In this document: in pieces, positions 52,070 to 61,587 of the stretch
Layout of the letters: each line of letters opens with the position of its first letter
Position numbering within the stretch: the stretch's first letter is position 1
DNA from: Clostridioides difficile_D
Lineage (GTDB): Bacteria; Bacillota; Clostridia; Peptostreptococcales; Peptostreptococcaceae
Reading direction: 5' to 3'
Length of the DNA stretch: 64,000 nt
NCBI GenBank assembly: GCA_945861085.1
Contig: OX244046.1
Span: 992,001 to 1,056,000, forward strand
The notes under the pieces: model-generated
Told to the model about the DNA's origin: nothing
Database searches by the model: none
What the model saw: the letters and a program-made list of their open reading frames with translations, nothing else
Made by a program: the position numbers and the translations under genes

Positions 52070-53065
52070 ATGAAAAAGTATATTTCTATAATATTATTAG
52101 TAGCATTGAGTGTGATTTTTTTGGGAGGATGTACATCGGAAGAAGATAAATCTCCAAAAAAAGAGTTATCAGTTGTTAAAGAAGTAAAAGTAGCTGTTCC
52201 AGATGGATTACCAGCAGTAGCAATAGCTAAACTTGCAAATGAAAATCCAGAGATTAAAGATGGATATGAAACAAAATATAGCATTGAAAAGACACCTGAG
52301 GCGATTTCCACTAGAGTGATGAAAAAAGATGTAGATATAGCTATAGTTCCGTCAAACATGGCTGCAATAGCATATAATAAAACTTCAGCATATAATATCG
52401 TTGGAACTGTGGGAATGGGTTCGCTTTATTTAGTATCAACAGAAGATATAAAAGACTATTCTGATTTAGTTGGTAAAGAGGTTGGATGCACTGGAAAAGG
52501 ACTTACTCCAGATATAACTATAAAAAGCCTTTTGTTACAAAAGGATATAAATTATTCAGATGTCAATTTTAATTATGTAAATTCAGCAAGTGAATTGGTA
52601 CCATTGTTGGCTACTGGTAAAGTTAAAACAGGAATTGTTCCAGAGCCTGCACTTAGTGCCTTGATGTCTAAGAATCCAGATATAAAAATTATAAAAAGTT
52701 TAAACGATTCATGGAAAGAAGTAAGTGGTTCAAAAGATGGTTATCCTCAATCTACATTAATTGTAAAGTCTGAGTTTTTAAGAGATAATAAAGATTTTGT
52801 AGATTCTTTTGTAGGTCAATTATCAAATAGTATAGATTGGGCAAATAAAAATCCTAAAGAATTAGGTGCATATTCTGAAAAAATAAAAATATCTACTGAA
52901 TCAAAGATAATAGGAAAAGCCCTTGAAAGAGCTAATTTGAAATATATTCCAGTTAAGGATATGACTAAAGATTACAAAAACTACTACGATAAATTGGCTA
53001 ATTTTGATGATAAGACATTAGGAGGCAAAGTACCAGATGAAGCAATATACTTTGTTGAAAAATAA
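52070..53065 (+). CDS. ABC transporter substrate-binding lipoprotein (NMT1/SsuA-like)
   Basis: This 331-aa lipoprotein has a signal peptide with lipobox FLGGC (Cys21). The mature part opens with VKVAVPDGLPAVAIAKLANEN and fits the periplasmic-binding type 2 fold of nitrate/sulfonate/thiamine-precursor binders (KKDVDIAIVPSNMAAIAYNK, PEPALSALM). Nothing upstream, such as a TPP riboswitch, reveals the substrate. GGGAGGAAG precedes the ATG. It overlaps the permease gene by 29 bp in a three-gene operon. Confidence 0.9.
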   Translation: MKKYISIILLVALSVIFLGGCTSEEDKSPKKELSVVKEVKVAVPDGLPAVAIAKLANENPEIKDGYETKYSIEKTPEAISTRVMKKDVDIAIVPSNMAAIAYNKTSAYNIVGTVGMGSLYLVSTEDIKDYSDLVGKEVGCTGKGLTPDITIKSLLLQKDINYSDVNFNYVNSASELVPLLATGKVKTGIVPEPALSALMSKNPDIKIIKSLNDSWKEVSGSKDGYPQSTLIVKSEFLRDNKDFVDSFVGQLSNSIDWANKNPKELGAYSEKIKISTESKIIGKALERANLKYIPVKDMTKDYKNYYDKLANFDDKTLGGKVPDEAIYFVEK

Positions 53066-53822
53066 AAAAAATAAAGAACAGTTTATAGATAAATTAGAGG
53101 TAACACTTTCTTGTGTTATCCTCTTATTTTTATGGCAAATTATTGCTTTAAAAATTGATAATGATATTTTTTTACCAACAGTAGGTCAAGTATTTAATAG
53201 CATTAAAGAAATCATACTGAATTCTACGTTCTACATAGATATACTTTATTCTATGGGGAGATGTTTTTTTAGTTTTTTATTTGCTATGATTTTTGCTATT
53301 ATACTATCAATAATGTCTTATTTAAATAGGTTTTTTAGAAATCTATTAAAACCAATCAACGCTTTGGCACGTTCAATACCAACTATGATACTAGTGGTAC
53401 TTGCACTGATTTGGTTTGAAAAAGATAGCACGCCTTTTATAGTTGGATTTGCTATAGTTTTTCCTATATTATATGATAACGTTTTGGGGGCTATATTAAA
53501 TATAGACAAGAACTTATTAGAAATGGCAAGTGTGTATAAAATAAGATTTGTAGATAAAGTATTAAAAATTTATTTGCCAGCCATAAAATTTCAAATTATA
53601 TCTATACTAGTATCAACATTTTCTTTAAGTTTGAAAGTTGCTATAGCAGGAGAGGTATATAGTCAACCTACATATGGTATTGGGAGTATGATACAAACTG
53701 AAAAAATTAATTTTAATACATCTGGAATATTTGCTTGGATAATTATTGTTCTTTTAATTTCTGCTATTTTGCAAATAGCTCAAAAGTTTTTAGCAAGGAG
53801 AGCTTTTTTATGGAAAAGATAA
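53037..53822 (+). CDS. ABC transporter permease (SsuC/TauC-like)
   Basis: This 261-aa permease has six membrane helices and the BPD EAA-type loop (about ILEMASVYKIRFVDKVLKIYLPAI in parts). GGAGGCAAAG within the end of the lipoprotein gene is its ribosome site. It overlaps the ATPase gene by 13 bp. The alternative start at 53052 (TTG) lacks a good ribosome site. Confidence 0.9.
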   Translation: MKQYTLLKNKKNKEQFIDKLEVTLSCVILLFLWQIIALKIDNDIFLPTVGQVFNSIKEIILNSTFYIDILYSMGRCFFSFLFAMIFAIILSIMSYLNRFFRNLLKPINALARSIPTMILVVLALIWFEKDSTPFIVGFAIVFPILYDNVLGAILNIDKNLLEMASVYKIRFVDKVLKIYLPAIKFQIISILVSTFSLSLKVAIAGEVYSQPTYGIGSMIQTEKINFNTSGIFAWIIIVLLISAILQIAQKFLARRAFLWKR

Positions 53823-54508
53823 AGTTAAGTATTGGGAATATAAATAAAAGATACGATACTCATATTATATTCAAAAATTTTAATATTGATTTTTATGTCA
53901 ATGAGGTTAATTGTATACTTGGAAAATCTGGTTGTGGAAAAACTACGCTTTTGAATATACTAAGTGGAATTATTAAAAATGACACTGACAATCTAAATAT
54001 CAAAGAAAATTTAAATAAAGTGGGAAATAAGTTGGAAGCTAGCTACATATTTCAAGATGATAGGCTTATAGACTGGTTAACAGTGGAAGAAAATATAAAG
54101 ATAGTTGTAAATAAATACTATAATAAAACTCAACTAAATAAAATTTGTGATGAATATTTAGAATTGGTTGGTATTAGTGAGTATAAAAAATTTTATCCTC
54201 AGATGCTTAGTGGAGGTCTTAGACAAAGAGTAAATATTGCTAGAGCTTTTATATATCCATCAAGAAACATTATAATGGATGAACCTTTTAAATCTATTGA
54301 CGCAAAGAATACACAACTTATAATGGATAATTTTAGAGAGATATTAAAAAAAGAAAAGAGAACTGTGTTATTTGTAACTCATAATATTGAGGAAGCATTA
54401 TTTTTAGCAGATAGAATATTTATTTTAGGAGATTCTCCAATTAGAATAAAAAAAATATTAAAAAATTCTAAGGAATTGGAAAAAAATGAAGTTTTGAATT
54501 TGATATAG
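53810..54508 (+). CDS. ABC transporter ATP-binding protein (SsuB/TauB-like)
   Basis: This 232-aa ATPase has Walker A LGKSGCGKTT, a Q-loop IFQDDRLIDWLTVEEN typical of the nitrate/sulfonate family, signature LSGGLRQRVNIARA, Walker B NIIMDEPF and the switch His TVLFVTHNIEEAL. A longer frame begins upstream, but AAGGAGAG favours the ATG at 53810. With the lipoprotein and permease it makes a complete importer. Confidence 0.93.
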   Translation: MEKIKLSIGNINKRYDTHIIFKNFNIDFYVNEVNCILGKSGCGKTTLLNILSGIIKNDTDNLNIKENLNKVGNKLEASYIFQDDRLIDWLTVEENIKIVVNKYYNKTQLNKICDEYLELVGISEYKKFYPQMLSGGLRQRVNIARAFIYPSRNIIMDEPFKSIDAKNTQLIMDNFREILKKEKRTVLFVTHNIEEALFLADRIFILGDSPIRIKKILKNSKELEKNEVLNLI

Positions 54509-54615
54509 AGTTATAATAATACTGTCATTTTAAAATCTATAAGACTGTATTAAAATAGTACAGAATATTCGAAAAGGTGTATAATGTTCGTATTTTATAA
54601 AAAGGAAGTGAAGAT

Positions 54616-55089
54616 ATGGTTAAGACTAATGCTATGAGAATATTAGATTCAAATAAGATTGATTATAAAGTAATGTCTTATGAAGTGAAAAGTGAACATG
54701 TAGATGGTATTGAGGTAGCACATGATATAGGAAGAGATGTAAATGAAGTGTATAAGACATTGGTAACTCAAGGAGTTAGTAAGAATATATATGTATATGT
54801 AATACCAGTACATGAAAACTTGGACTTAAAAAAGGCTGCAAAAGTAGCTAAAGAGAAAAGTGTAGAGATGATTCATGTAAAAGATATAAATAAGTTTACA
54901 GGATATATTAGAGGTGGGTGTTCTCCTATAGGTATGAAAAAACTTTATAAAACTTTTGTAAATGAAAGTGCAAAAAATTTAGATACAATTATCGTGAGTG
55001 CAGGAAAAATAGGCTATCAAATAGAACTATCGCCATTTGATTTACAAAGACTTATACAAGTAGAATTTGTAGATGTAATAAAAAAATAA
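54616..55089 (+). CDS. ybaK: Cys-tRNA(Pro) deacylase, YbaK/EbsC family
   Basis: This 157-aa editing-domain protein clears misacylated Cys-tRNA(Pro) in trans. It has the conserved VKTNAMRILDSNKIDY, EVYKTLVTQG, the lysine-containing AKEKSVEMIH and GYIRGGCSPIGMKK, in which the GGCSPIG loop is characteristic. AAAGGAAG precedes the ATG. It is a single gene following the ABC operon. Confidence 0.93.
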   Translation: MVKTNAMRILDSNKIDYKVMSYEVKSEHVDGIEVAHDIGRDVNEVYKTLVTQGVSKNIYVYVIPVHENLDLKKAAKVAKEKSVEMIHVKDINKFTGYIRGGCSPIGMKKLYKTFVNESAKNLDTIIVSAGKIGYQIELSPFDLQRLIQVEFVDVIKK

Positions 55090-55284
55090 GAATCATATAT
55101 AAAATATAGGGGTTGTATGCTTAATAATAAGTATTATATTGTTAATAAAATGAATAATAACTTTGAAACAAATATGCAGTTACCTATACGTAATTGGTAC
55201 AAAAATATTGAGAAATTTTAAAAATAATGATAAAGTGTAAGTATAATTACGAATGTTTTTATAAATTAATGGAGGGATGTTCGC

Positions 55285-56124
55285 TTGAGGAAAATAAATT
55301 CTGAACAAATTGTTGAACAAGTAAAAAAACTTTGTATAGAAGCGAATCTATACTTAGGAGAAGATGTTCTAAGTTGTATAAAAGAGAAAGTTAAAAGTGA
55401 AAAGAGTGAAGTTGGAAAAAATATATTAAATGTATTAGTTGAAAATGCTGAAATAGCTAAAGAAAAAAATATACCAATATGCCAAGATACTGGCATGGCT
55501 GTATTTTTTGTTGAATTAGGACAAGAGGTTGTAATCGAGGGAGATACACTTACTGAAGCTATAAATGAGGGAGTAAGACAGGGGTATGAAGAAGGATATT
55601 TAAGAAAATCTGTTGTAAGCCCAATTAGTAGAGTGAACACAAAAGATAATACACCTGCTATTATTCATTATGATATGGTAAAAGGTGATAAGATTAAAAT
55701 AGAATTTGCAGCCAAGGGGTTTGGAAGCGAAAATATGAGTAAGATGAAAATGTTAAAACCATCAGATGGCTTAGAAGGAATTAAAAAATTCATAATAGAT
55801 ACAGTTTCAGAAGCTGGACCTAATCCATGCCCTCCTATGGTAATTGGAGTTGGCATAGGTGGAACTGTGGATAAATGTGCTCAAATAGCTAAGAAGGCAC
55901 TTTTTAGAGAACTTGGTGAATTTAATAAAGATGAAAATATAGCAAAACTTGAGAGTGAATTATTGGCATCTATTAATAAACTTGGTATAGGACCTCAAGG
56001 CTTAGGTGGTACTACAACAGCTTTGGGCTTAAATATAGAGACTTTTCCTACACATATAGCAGGTCTTCCTGTTGTTGTAAATATAAACTGCCATGCATCA
56101 AGACATAAAAAGGTAGTAATTTAG
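55285..56124 (+). CDS. fumA: Fumarate hydratase class I, alpha subunit
   Basis: This 279-aa subunit carries the 4Fe-4S cluster of a two-subunit fumarase or tartrate dehydratase-like enzyme, interconverting fumarate and malate. Three cysteines are placed as in the family: CQDTGMAVFFVELG, NPCPPMVIGVGIGG and INCHASRHKK. It starts at TTG with GGAGGGATG upstream. The beta subunit gene follows after 12 bp and malic enzyme next, giving a fumarate-malate-pyruvate module. Tartrate dehydratase is the alternative. Confidence 0.93.
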   Translation: MRKINSEQIVEQVKKLCIEANLYLGEDVLSCIKEKVKSEKSEVGKNILNVLVENAEIAKEKNIPICQDTGMAVFFVELGQEVVIEGDTLTEAINEGVRQGYEEGYLRKSVVSPISRVNTKDNTPAIIHYDMVKGDKIKIEFAAKGFGSENMSKMKMLKPSDGLEGIKKFIIDTVSEAGPNPCPPMVIGVGIGGTVDKCAQIAKKALFRELGEFNKDENIAKLESELLASINKLGIGPQGLGGTTTALGLNIETFPTHIAGLPVVVNINCHASRHKKVVI

Positions 56125-56136
56125 GAGGAAAATAAA

Positions 56137-56685
56137 ATGATAAAAATAACTACACCTGTAAGTGAGATTGATATAGCAAAATTAAATTGTGGAGATACAA
56201 TTAGTTTGAGTGGTATACTTTATACAGCAAGAGATGCTGCTCATAAAAGATTGATAGATTGTATAAATAAAGGTGAAGAATTACCCTTTGATGTATATGG
56301 TCAAGGAATATATTATGTGGGTCCTACCCCTACAAAGCCAGGAGAAGTTATAGGTGCAGCTGGACCAACAACAAGTTATAGAATGGATGATTTGACTATA
56401 CCTCTCTTGGAGAGAGGTCTTAGATTGATGATAGGTAAAGGAAAAAGAAGTGATGAAGTTATAGAAGGTATGCAAAAATATGGAGCGGTTTATCTTGCTG
56501 CAATAGGTGGAGCTGGAGCATATATCTCAAATTCAATAAAGTCATGTGAAATTATTGCATATGAAGATTTAGGAGCTGAAGCTATAAGAAAGATTGTAGT
56601 AGAAGACCTTAAGCTTACAGTAGCAATAGACAGCTATGGAAATAATATATATGAGCAAGGTAGAGCAATTTATGAATGTAAATAA
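56137..56685 (+). CDS. fumB: Fumarate hydratase class I, beta subunit
   Basis: This 182-aa swivel-type subunit has GDTISLSGILYTARDAAHKR, YVGPTPTKPGEVIGAAGPTT and AIDSYGNNIYEQG, the substrate-binding blocks of the fumarase/tartrate dehydratase C-terminal domain. AGGAGG precedes the ATG. It acts as a complex with the alpha subunit encoded just upstream. Confidence 0.94.
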   Translation: MIKITTPVSEIDIAKLNCGDTISLSGILYTARDAAHKRLIDCINKGEELPFDVYGQGIYYVGPTPTKPGEVIGAAGPTTSYRMDDLTIPLLERGLRLMIGKGKRSDEVIEGMQKYGAVYLAAIGGAGAYISNSIKSCEIIAYEDLGAEAIRKIVVEDLKLTVAIDSYGNNIYEQGRAIYECK

Positions 56686-56751
56686 AGTTTAGAAATTTAT
56701 GTGAATATCAAAATTAAAAAATGGCTGTATATATTTTAAGGAGGAAAATAA

Positions 56752-57933
56752 ATGTCTAAGGATTATGCAAAATTGGCATTAGAAATGCATGAAGTTAATA
56801 AAGGGAAAATAAATGTACAAAGCAAAGTAGAAATTAAAACTAAGGATGATTTATCAACATCATATACGCCAGGTGTTGCAGAACCTTGTTTAAAAATACA
56901 TGAAAATCAAGAGGATGTTTATAGATACACTTCAAAAGGTAATCTAGTAGCAGTAGTCAGTGATGGAAGTGCTGTGCTTGGATTAGGTAACATAGGAGCT
57001 GAAGCATCTATACCTGTCATGGAAGGTAAGGCTATATTATTTAAACAATTTGCAAATGTAGATGCTTTTCCGATTTGTTTAAAGACTACTGATGTAGATG
57101 AGATAGTTAAATCTGTGGAGTTGATGGAGCCTGTATTTGGAGGAATAAATTTGGAAGACATATCTTCTCCAAGATGTTTTGAGATAGAAGAAAGATTAAA
57201 AAAATCTTTGAGTATACCTGTTTTTCATGATGACCAGCATGGAACAGCAATAATAGTTGCTGCTGCTATAATAAATTCAATAAAATTGATTGAGAATAAA
57301 AAAATAGAAGATTTGGAAATAGTTATAAACGGAGCAGGAGCTGCTGGTATAGCTATAGCAAAGATACTACTTAATATGAATGTTAAGAATATAATATTGT
57401 GTGATAGAAGTGGTGCATTGGAAGCTAGTATAGAAAATCTAAATTATGTTCAAAAAGAAATGTTAAAAGTAACAAATATAAGAAATGAAAAAGGTTCTTT
57501 AAAAGATATTATAAAAGGAAAAGATGTATTTATAGGTGTTTCAGGTCCAGGAGCTGTTACAAAGGAAATGGTTGAAAGTATGTCTGAAAAGCCAATAATA
57601 TTAGCTATGGCAAACCCTACTCCAGAGATAATGCCAGAAGAAGCTAAACTAGGTGGAGCATTCATAATGGGAACAGGTCGTTCAGATTTCCCTAATCAAG
57701 TCAATAATGTTTTGGCTTTTCCTGGAATATTTAGAGGTGCACTTGATGTTAAGGCTAAAGAAATTAATGAAGAGATGAAGATAGCTGCTGCATATGCAAT
57801 CGCCAATACAATAAGCGATGAAGAAATATGCCCAGAGTATATATTGCCAGATGTATTTAATAAGAATGTAGTAAAAAATGTCGCTAAAGCAGTTAAAGAA
57901 GCAGCAATAAAAACTAAAGTAAATAGAATATAA
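56752..57933 (+). CDS. Malic enzyme (malate dehydrogenase, oxaloacetate-decarboxylating)
   Basis: This 393-aa enzyme oxidatively decarboxylates malate to pyruvate. It shows SYTPGVAEPCLKI, the metal-binding HDDQHGTAIIVAAAI, the nucleotide-binding VINGAGAAGIAIAKIL and MANPTPEIMPEEA. It is the short bacterial form without a phosphotransacetylase-like extension. NAD versus NADP use cannot be settled by eye. AAGGAGG precedes the ATG. It is downstream of the fumarase genes, so malate made there has a direct outlet. Confidence 0.94.
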   Translation: MSKDYAKLALEMHEVNKGKINVQSKVEIKTKDDLSTSYTPGVAEPCLKIHENQEDVYRYTSKGNLVAVVSDGSAVLGLGNIGAEASIPVMEGKAILFKQFANVDAFPICLKTTDVDEIVKSVELMEPVFGGINLEDISSPRCFEIEERLKKSLSIPVFHDDQHGTAIIVAAAIINSIKLIENKKIEDLEIVINGAGAAGIAIAKILLNMNVKNIILCDRSGALEASIENLNYVQKEMLKVTNIRNEKGSLKDIIKGKDVFIGVSGPGAVTKEMVESMSEKPIILAMANPTPEIMPEEAKLGGAFIMGTGRSDFPNQVNNVLAFPGIFRGALDVKAKEINEEMKIAAAYAIANTISDEEICPEYILPDVFNKNVVKNVAKAVKEAAIKTKVNRI

Positions 57934-57967
57934 TTTTTTATTAAATTATCAAAAACTAAAAAAGTAT

Positions 57968-58018
57968 TAAAGACTAATGAAATTATGTCCAGTGGGGTGA
58001 TTTTATTAGTCTTTTTAT
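57968..58018 (+). terminator. Terminator after malic enzyme
   Basis: AAAGACTAAT and ATTAGTCTTT arms, extended by AAAT / ATTT, enclose a GC-rich loop and are followed by TTTAT. Confidence 0.8.
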
Positions 58019-58106
58019 TTTTAATATGACACAATAATGTCATATTAGTCTTGATATAATTTGAATATGGTTAGGAGCCAAAGAAAAATATAAGGAGTGA
58101 TTTAAA

Positions 58107-58370
58107 ATGGAAGAAACTAAATTTTGCCAATGTTGTGCTATGCCAATGGGACAAACTGATGAATTATATGGGACAAATAAAGATGGAAGTAAAAGCACTG
58201 ATTATTGTAGTTATTGTTTTAAAGACGGTGAGTTTACAGCTGAGATAAGTATGGAAGAGATGATAGAAGTTTGTATACCTCATATGCTTCAAAGTAATAA
58301 GGGTATGACTGAAGATGAAGCAAGAACAATGATGAACAATTTCTTTCCAACATTAAAACGCTGGAAATAA
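58107..58370 (+). CDS. Putative zinc-ribbon protein
   Basis: This 87-aa protein has four cysteines in FCQCCAMPMG and DYCSYCFKDG, a zinc-ribbon pair like that of the PF12674-type domain. A helical C-terminal part includes ISMEEMIEVCIPHMLQ. Related proteins are annotated as putative zinc-ribbon or transcriptional regulators without known function. AAGGAGTG precedes the ATG. Confidence 0.88.
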   Translation: MEETKFCQCCAMPMGQTDELYGTNKDGSKSTDYCSYCFKDGEFTAEISMEEMIEVCIPHMLQSNKGMTEDEARTMMNNFFPTLKRWK

Positions 58371-58421
58371 TTTTATGCAAAATTAGTTATATGCAAAACA
58401 TGAAACATGATGTTAAGAATA

Positions 58422-58457
58422 AGGGGTGGTGTGCTTTATAGCATACCACCTGTTTTG
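58422..58457 (+). terminator. Terminator after the zinc-ribbon gene
   Basis: A GC-rich stem AGGGGTGGTGTGC / GCATACCACCT with a TTTATA loop is followed by GTTTTG. It is the most GC-rich hairpin in the window's intergenic DNA. Confidence 0.85.
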
Positions 58458-58895
58458 TTACTTGGTAGTTCAGTTATTCTTGTATGCTTAAACATGTTCT
58501 CATCTCTCTTGCTATTTAAAATTGTAAAAATCTAAAATATGTTATTTATATTCTGCTTCTCTATCCATGTCTTTTTCTACCTCAAGTCAAATTCCACTAC
58601 AAAATCATCATTTTCAATTCGCTGTTTAATAGCATTAACAGATAAAGAGTTATAAAATTTTCTATTTTTCAGATAAAATAATACAGGTCAAGCTGATTTC
58701 TAGCTACTTGGGATAGTGTATATATTGATGATAGTTGTAGGAGTAATACCAACCATTAGACTGTTGATTTGTGTAGTCTTTTGTAAAAACATTTGTTTTA
58801 ATATATTGAGTTTTTAAAAAAGTAAAATTATAATTATAATAAATTAAGTATAATAACGTATTAGAAGTAAAAATAATTAAAATAGAGGTGATTAG
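58458..58895. other. Intergenic region before the two-component system
   Basis: Besides the minus-strand remnant, no coding sequence is supported. The last 100 bp are AT-rich with several TATAAT-like sequences (for example near 58849) and must hold the promoter of the response regulator operon. Confidence 0.4.
58577..58735 (-). pseudogene. Decayed gene remnant with frameshift, minus strand
   Basis: Read on the minus strand, one frame gives SSIYTLSQVARNQLDLYYF and, after a one-base shift, KNRKFYNSLSVNAIKQRIE then NDDFVVEFDLR and a stop. The joined sequence looks like a real protein C-terminus with one frameshift and no start. I do not recognise the family. Confidence 0.4.
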
Positions 58896-59579
58896 ATGAG
58901 TAGTATCTTGTTAGTTGAAGATGATTTAAGCTTAATATATGGATTAGAATTCTCTATACAAAAAAGTGGATTTAGTATAGACATAGCAAGGACAGTAAAA
59001 GAAGCTATGCAAATGTATGAGAAAAAAAATTATGACTTATTGCTTTTAGATGTATCCCTACCTGATGGTAATGGATTTCAGATTTGCGAGAAAGTACGAG
59101 AGGTTTCTAATATACCCATTATATTTTTGACTGCTTCAGATGAAGAGGTAAATGTAGTAATGGGGCTTGATATGGGTGGAGATGATTATATAACAAAACC
59201 TTTTAAATTAAATGAATTAATTTCAAGAATAAAAGCATTACTTAGACGCTATAATGTTGCAAATAATGTAACTAAATTAAGTTCAAATAATATTACTATT
59301 AAACTACTTGAAAATCGTGTTTTTAAAGGTGAATTTGAGGTGGAACTTACCACAGCAGAATATAAATTATTATGCTTATTTATGAAAAATAAAAATATTG
59401 TGCTTACTAGAAAAAACATATTGGACAAGTTATGGGATGGAAATGGTAGCTTTATAGATGACAATACATTATCCGTATATGTAAGACGATTGAGAAATAA
59501 AATTGAAGATAATCCTGAAAATCCTAAGTTTCTATTGACTGTTAGAAGAATGGGCTATAAATGGAATGTAATTAAGTGA
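58896..59579 (+). CDS. Response regulator, OmpR/PhoB family
   Basis: This 227-aa regulator has a receiver domain (about 1-115) with the acidic pair LVEDD, the phosphoacceptor D52 in LLLLDVSLPDGNG, and the conserved T and K in IIFLTAS and YITKPF. A winged-helix DNA-binding domain follows (about 130-225, with LTTAEYKLLCLFMKN and DDNTLSVYVRRLRNKIED). AGAGGTGATT precedes the ATG. It is the first gene of a four-gene operon with the kinase and ABC transporter. Confidence 0.95.
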   Translation: MSSILLVEDDLSLIYGLEFSIQKSGFSIDIARTVKEAMQMYEKKNYDLLLLDVSLPDGNGFQICEKVREVSNIPIIFLTASDEEVNVVMGLDMGGDDYITKPFKLNELISRIKALLRRYNVANNVTKLSSNNITIKLLENRVFKGEFEVELTTAEYKLLCLFMKNKNIVLTRKNILDKLWDGNGSFIDDNTLSVYVRRLRNKIEDNPENPKFLLTVRRMGYKWNVIK

Positions 59580-59589
59580 GGGTATTAAT

Positions 59590-60831
59590 ATGAAGATATT
59601 TTCTAATAAAGATATAAAAATATTTTTTTTAATGGTTATATCTATTTTAGTATTGTTTATTATAGTAGGACAAATAATGGTTATAAGTATAACCAACAAT
59701 TATAAAAAAACGTTGATAGAACATGATTATAATATAGCCGGATACTTATATAGTATAGGTGTTGATAAATCCAAAATACCATCAACATTTGTTACACATG
59801 AAAATAAATATATTTTAAAAGGACAAGAAATCCTAAATACAGCTGGATATGATTTTGATACAGATGTTAGCTTTATGCCAAGTGTAAAATTGTTTCAAAG
59901 TAAATATATAAAAACTATGTATATCTATTTGTTAGTATTTTTTACTATGATTATTTTTATACTATACATGTATTTTTTTAGGCAACAAAATAAGATAGAA
60001 GAGGCTAGTTATAAAATTGATTCATTTATGAATGGAAATATAAATGAAAGACTAAATACATATGAAGAAGGCAGTTTATCAAAATTATTTAGTTCAATAG
60101 ATGTTATGTCAACATCTTTAAATACACATATATTAAAAGAAAAACAAAATAAAGAATTTCTTAAAAATACAATTTCAGATATATCGCATCAATTAAAAAC
60201 TCCACTTACAGCTTTAATAATGTACAATCAGATATTACAGGAAGAAAGTCATAATAGTGATGTTGTTGAAGCTTTTGTACAAAAAAGTCAAAGTGAACTA
60301 GAACGCATTGAAATATTGATAAAGAATTTATTAAAAATTACAAAAATAGATTCAAAAACAATAATTCTCAATAAAAATAATGTTAATCTTAAAAGTTTGA
60401 TTACCAAGATTTTGTATAGCTTTGAAACTAGAGCAGAAAAAGAAGGAAAGAGTATTTTTATAAATGGTTCAGAAAATACATCATTATTTTGTGATTATGA
60501 ATGGATGTCAGAGGCTTTAAGTAATCTTATAAAGAATGCGTTAGATAATACAAAAGAGAATGATAAAATAACGATAGAGTGGCTTGAGACACCTATAACC
60601 ACCATTGTTTCAGTTAAAGATACTGGAAATGGAATTCATGTTGAGGATATACATCATATCTTTAAAAGGTTTTATAGAAGTAAGTTTTTAAAAGATAGTC
60701 AAGGTCTAGGATTGGGATTACCACTGGTTAAATCTATTGTAGAACAACATAATGGTACTATTTCTGTAGAAAGCAAACTATCACAAGGAAGCACATTTAC
60801 TCTAAGCTTTTTAAAGCTTACTAATATGTAA
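59590..60831 (+). CDS. Sensor histidine kinase
   Basis: This 413-aa kinase has two membrane helices (about 10-32 and 113-135) flanking an external segment of about 80 residues, then a HAMP-like linker. The H-box is ISDISHQLKTPLTAL with H200. The ATPase domain has the N-box LIKNALDNTKENDK, DTGNGI and GLGLGLPLVKSIVEQH. The extracellular part is larger than in the minimal BceS-type kinases, so it may sense a ligand directly. It starts 10 bp after the regulator gene. Confidence 0.94.
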   Translation: MKIFSNKDIKIFFLMVISILVLFIIVGQIMVISITNNYKKTLIEHDYNIAGYLYSIGVDKSKIPSTFVTHENKYILKGQEILNTAGYDFDTDVSFMPSVKLFQSKYIKTMYIYLLVFFTMIIFILYMYFFRQQNKIEEASYKIDSFMNGNINERLNTYEEGSLSKLFSSIDVMSTSLNTHILKEKQNKEFLKNTISDISHQLKTPLTALIMYNQILQEESHNSDVVEAFVQKSQSELERIEILIKNLLKITKIDSKTIILNKNNVNLKSLITKILYSFETRAEKEGKSIFINGSENTSLFCDYEWMSEALSNLIKNALDNTKENDKITIEWLETPITTIVSVKDTGNGIHVEDIHHIFKRFYRSKFLKDSQGLGLGLPLVKSIVEQHNGTISVESKLSQGSTFTLSFLKLTNM

Positions 60832-60903
60832 GATAAGATACATCTTGTAGTAAGATAGATGGATTATTATTATATTAATCAAGTTAGAAAGGTGAGAGAG
60901 CAA

Positions 60904-61587
60904 ATGGATATTCTTGTAGTTAATAATTTATGTAAAACATATGGAAGTGGATATACAAAAGTGGAAGCATTGAAAGATGTATCATTTACAGTTTCAAAAG
61001 GCGAATTTGTGACTGTGGTTGGAGAATCTGGTTCTGGAAAGAGTACGCTATTAAATCTCTTGGGAGGTCTTGATACTCCAACATCAGGGAAGATATTTAT
61101 TGATGGTAAAGAACTATGTTCAATGAAAGAGGAGAAACAGACTATTTTTAGACGTCGTAACATAGGGTTTATCTTTCAGTCATATAACCTTATACCAGAA
61201 TTAAATGTGGAACAAAATATAATATTCCCTTTGCTACTGGATTATAAAAAACCAGATACTATTTATCTAGATGAAGTATTGACAATTTTAGGTCTTAAAG
61301 ATAGAAAAAATCATCTTCCAAATCAATTATCTGGTGGTCAGCAACAAAGAGTTGCAATTGGAAGGGCTTTGATTACAAAGCCATCAATTATATTAGCAGA
61401 TGAGCCAACAGGAAATCTTGACAGTAAAAATAGTAAAGATGTAATTGCACTTTTAAAAGTGACTGCAGAAAAGTATAATCAAACCATTATCATGATAACT
61501 CATAATACGAATATAGCTTCTACAGCAGATAGAATACTACAGGTTTCTGATGGAGTGCTTACAGACCTGGGGGTGAATAGAGAATGA
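60904..61587 (+). CDS. ABC exporter ATP-binding protein (MacB/LolD type)
   Basis: This 227-aa ATPase has Walker A GESGSGKST, signature LSGGQQQRVAIGRA, Walker B IILADEPTGNLD and the switch His in IIMITHNTNI. The ADEPTGNLD and Q-loop FIFQSYNLIPELNVEQN are characteristic of the lipoprotein/antimicrobial-peptide exporter branch. AAAGGTGAGAG favours the ATG at 60904 over an upstream in-frame ATG. It overlaps the permease gene by 4 bp. Confidence 0.94.
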   Translation: MDILVVNNLCKTYGSGYTKVEALKDVSFTVSKGEFVTVVGESGSGKSTLLNLLGGLDTPTSGKIFIDGKELCSMKEEKQTIFRRRNIGFIFQSYNLIPELNVEQNIIFPLLLDYKKPDTIYLDEVLTILGLKDRKNHLPNQLSGGQQQRVAIGRALITKPSIILADEPTGNLDSKNSKDVIALLKVTAEKYNQTIIMITHNTNIASTADRILQVSDGVLTDLGVNRE

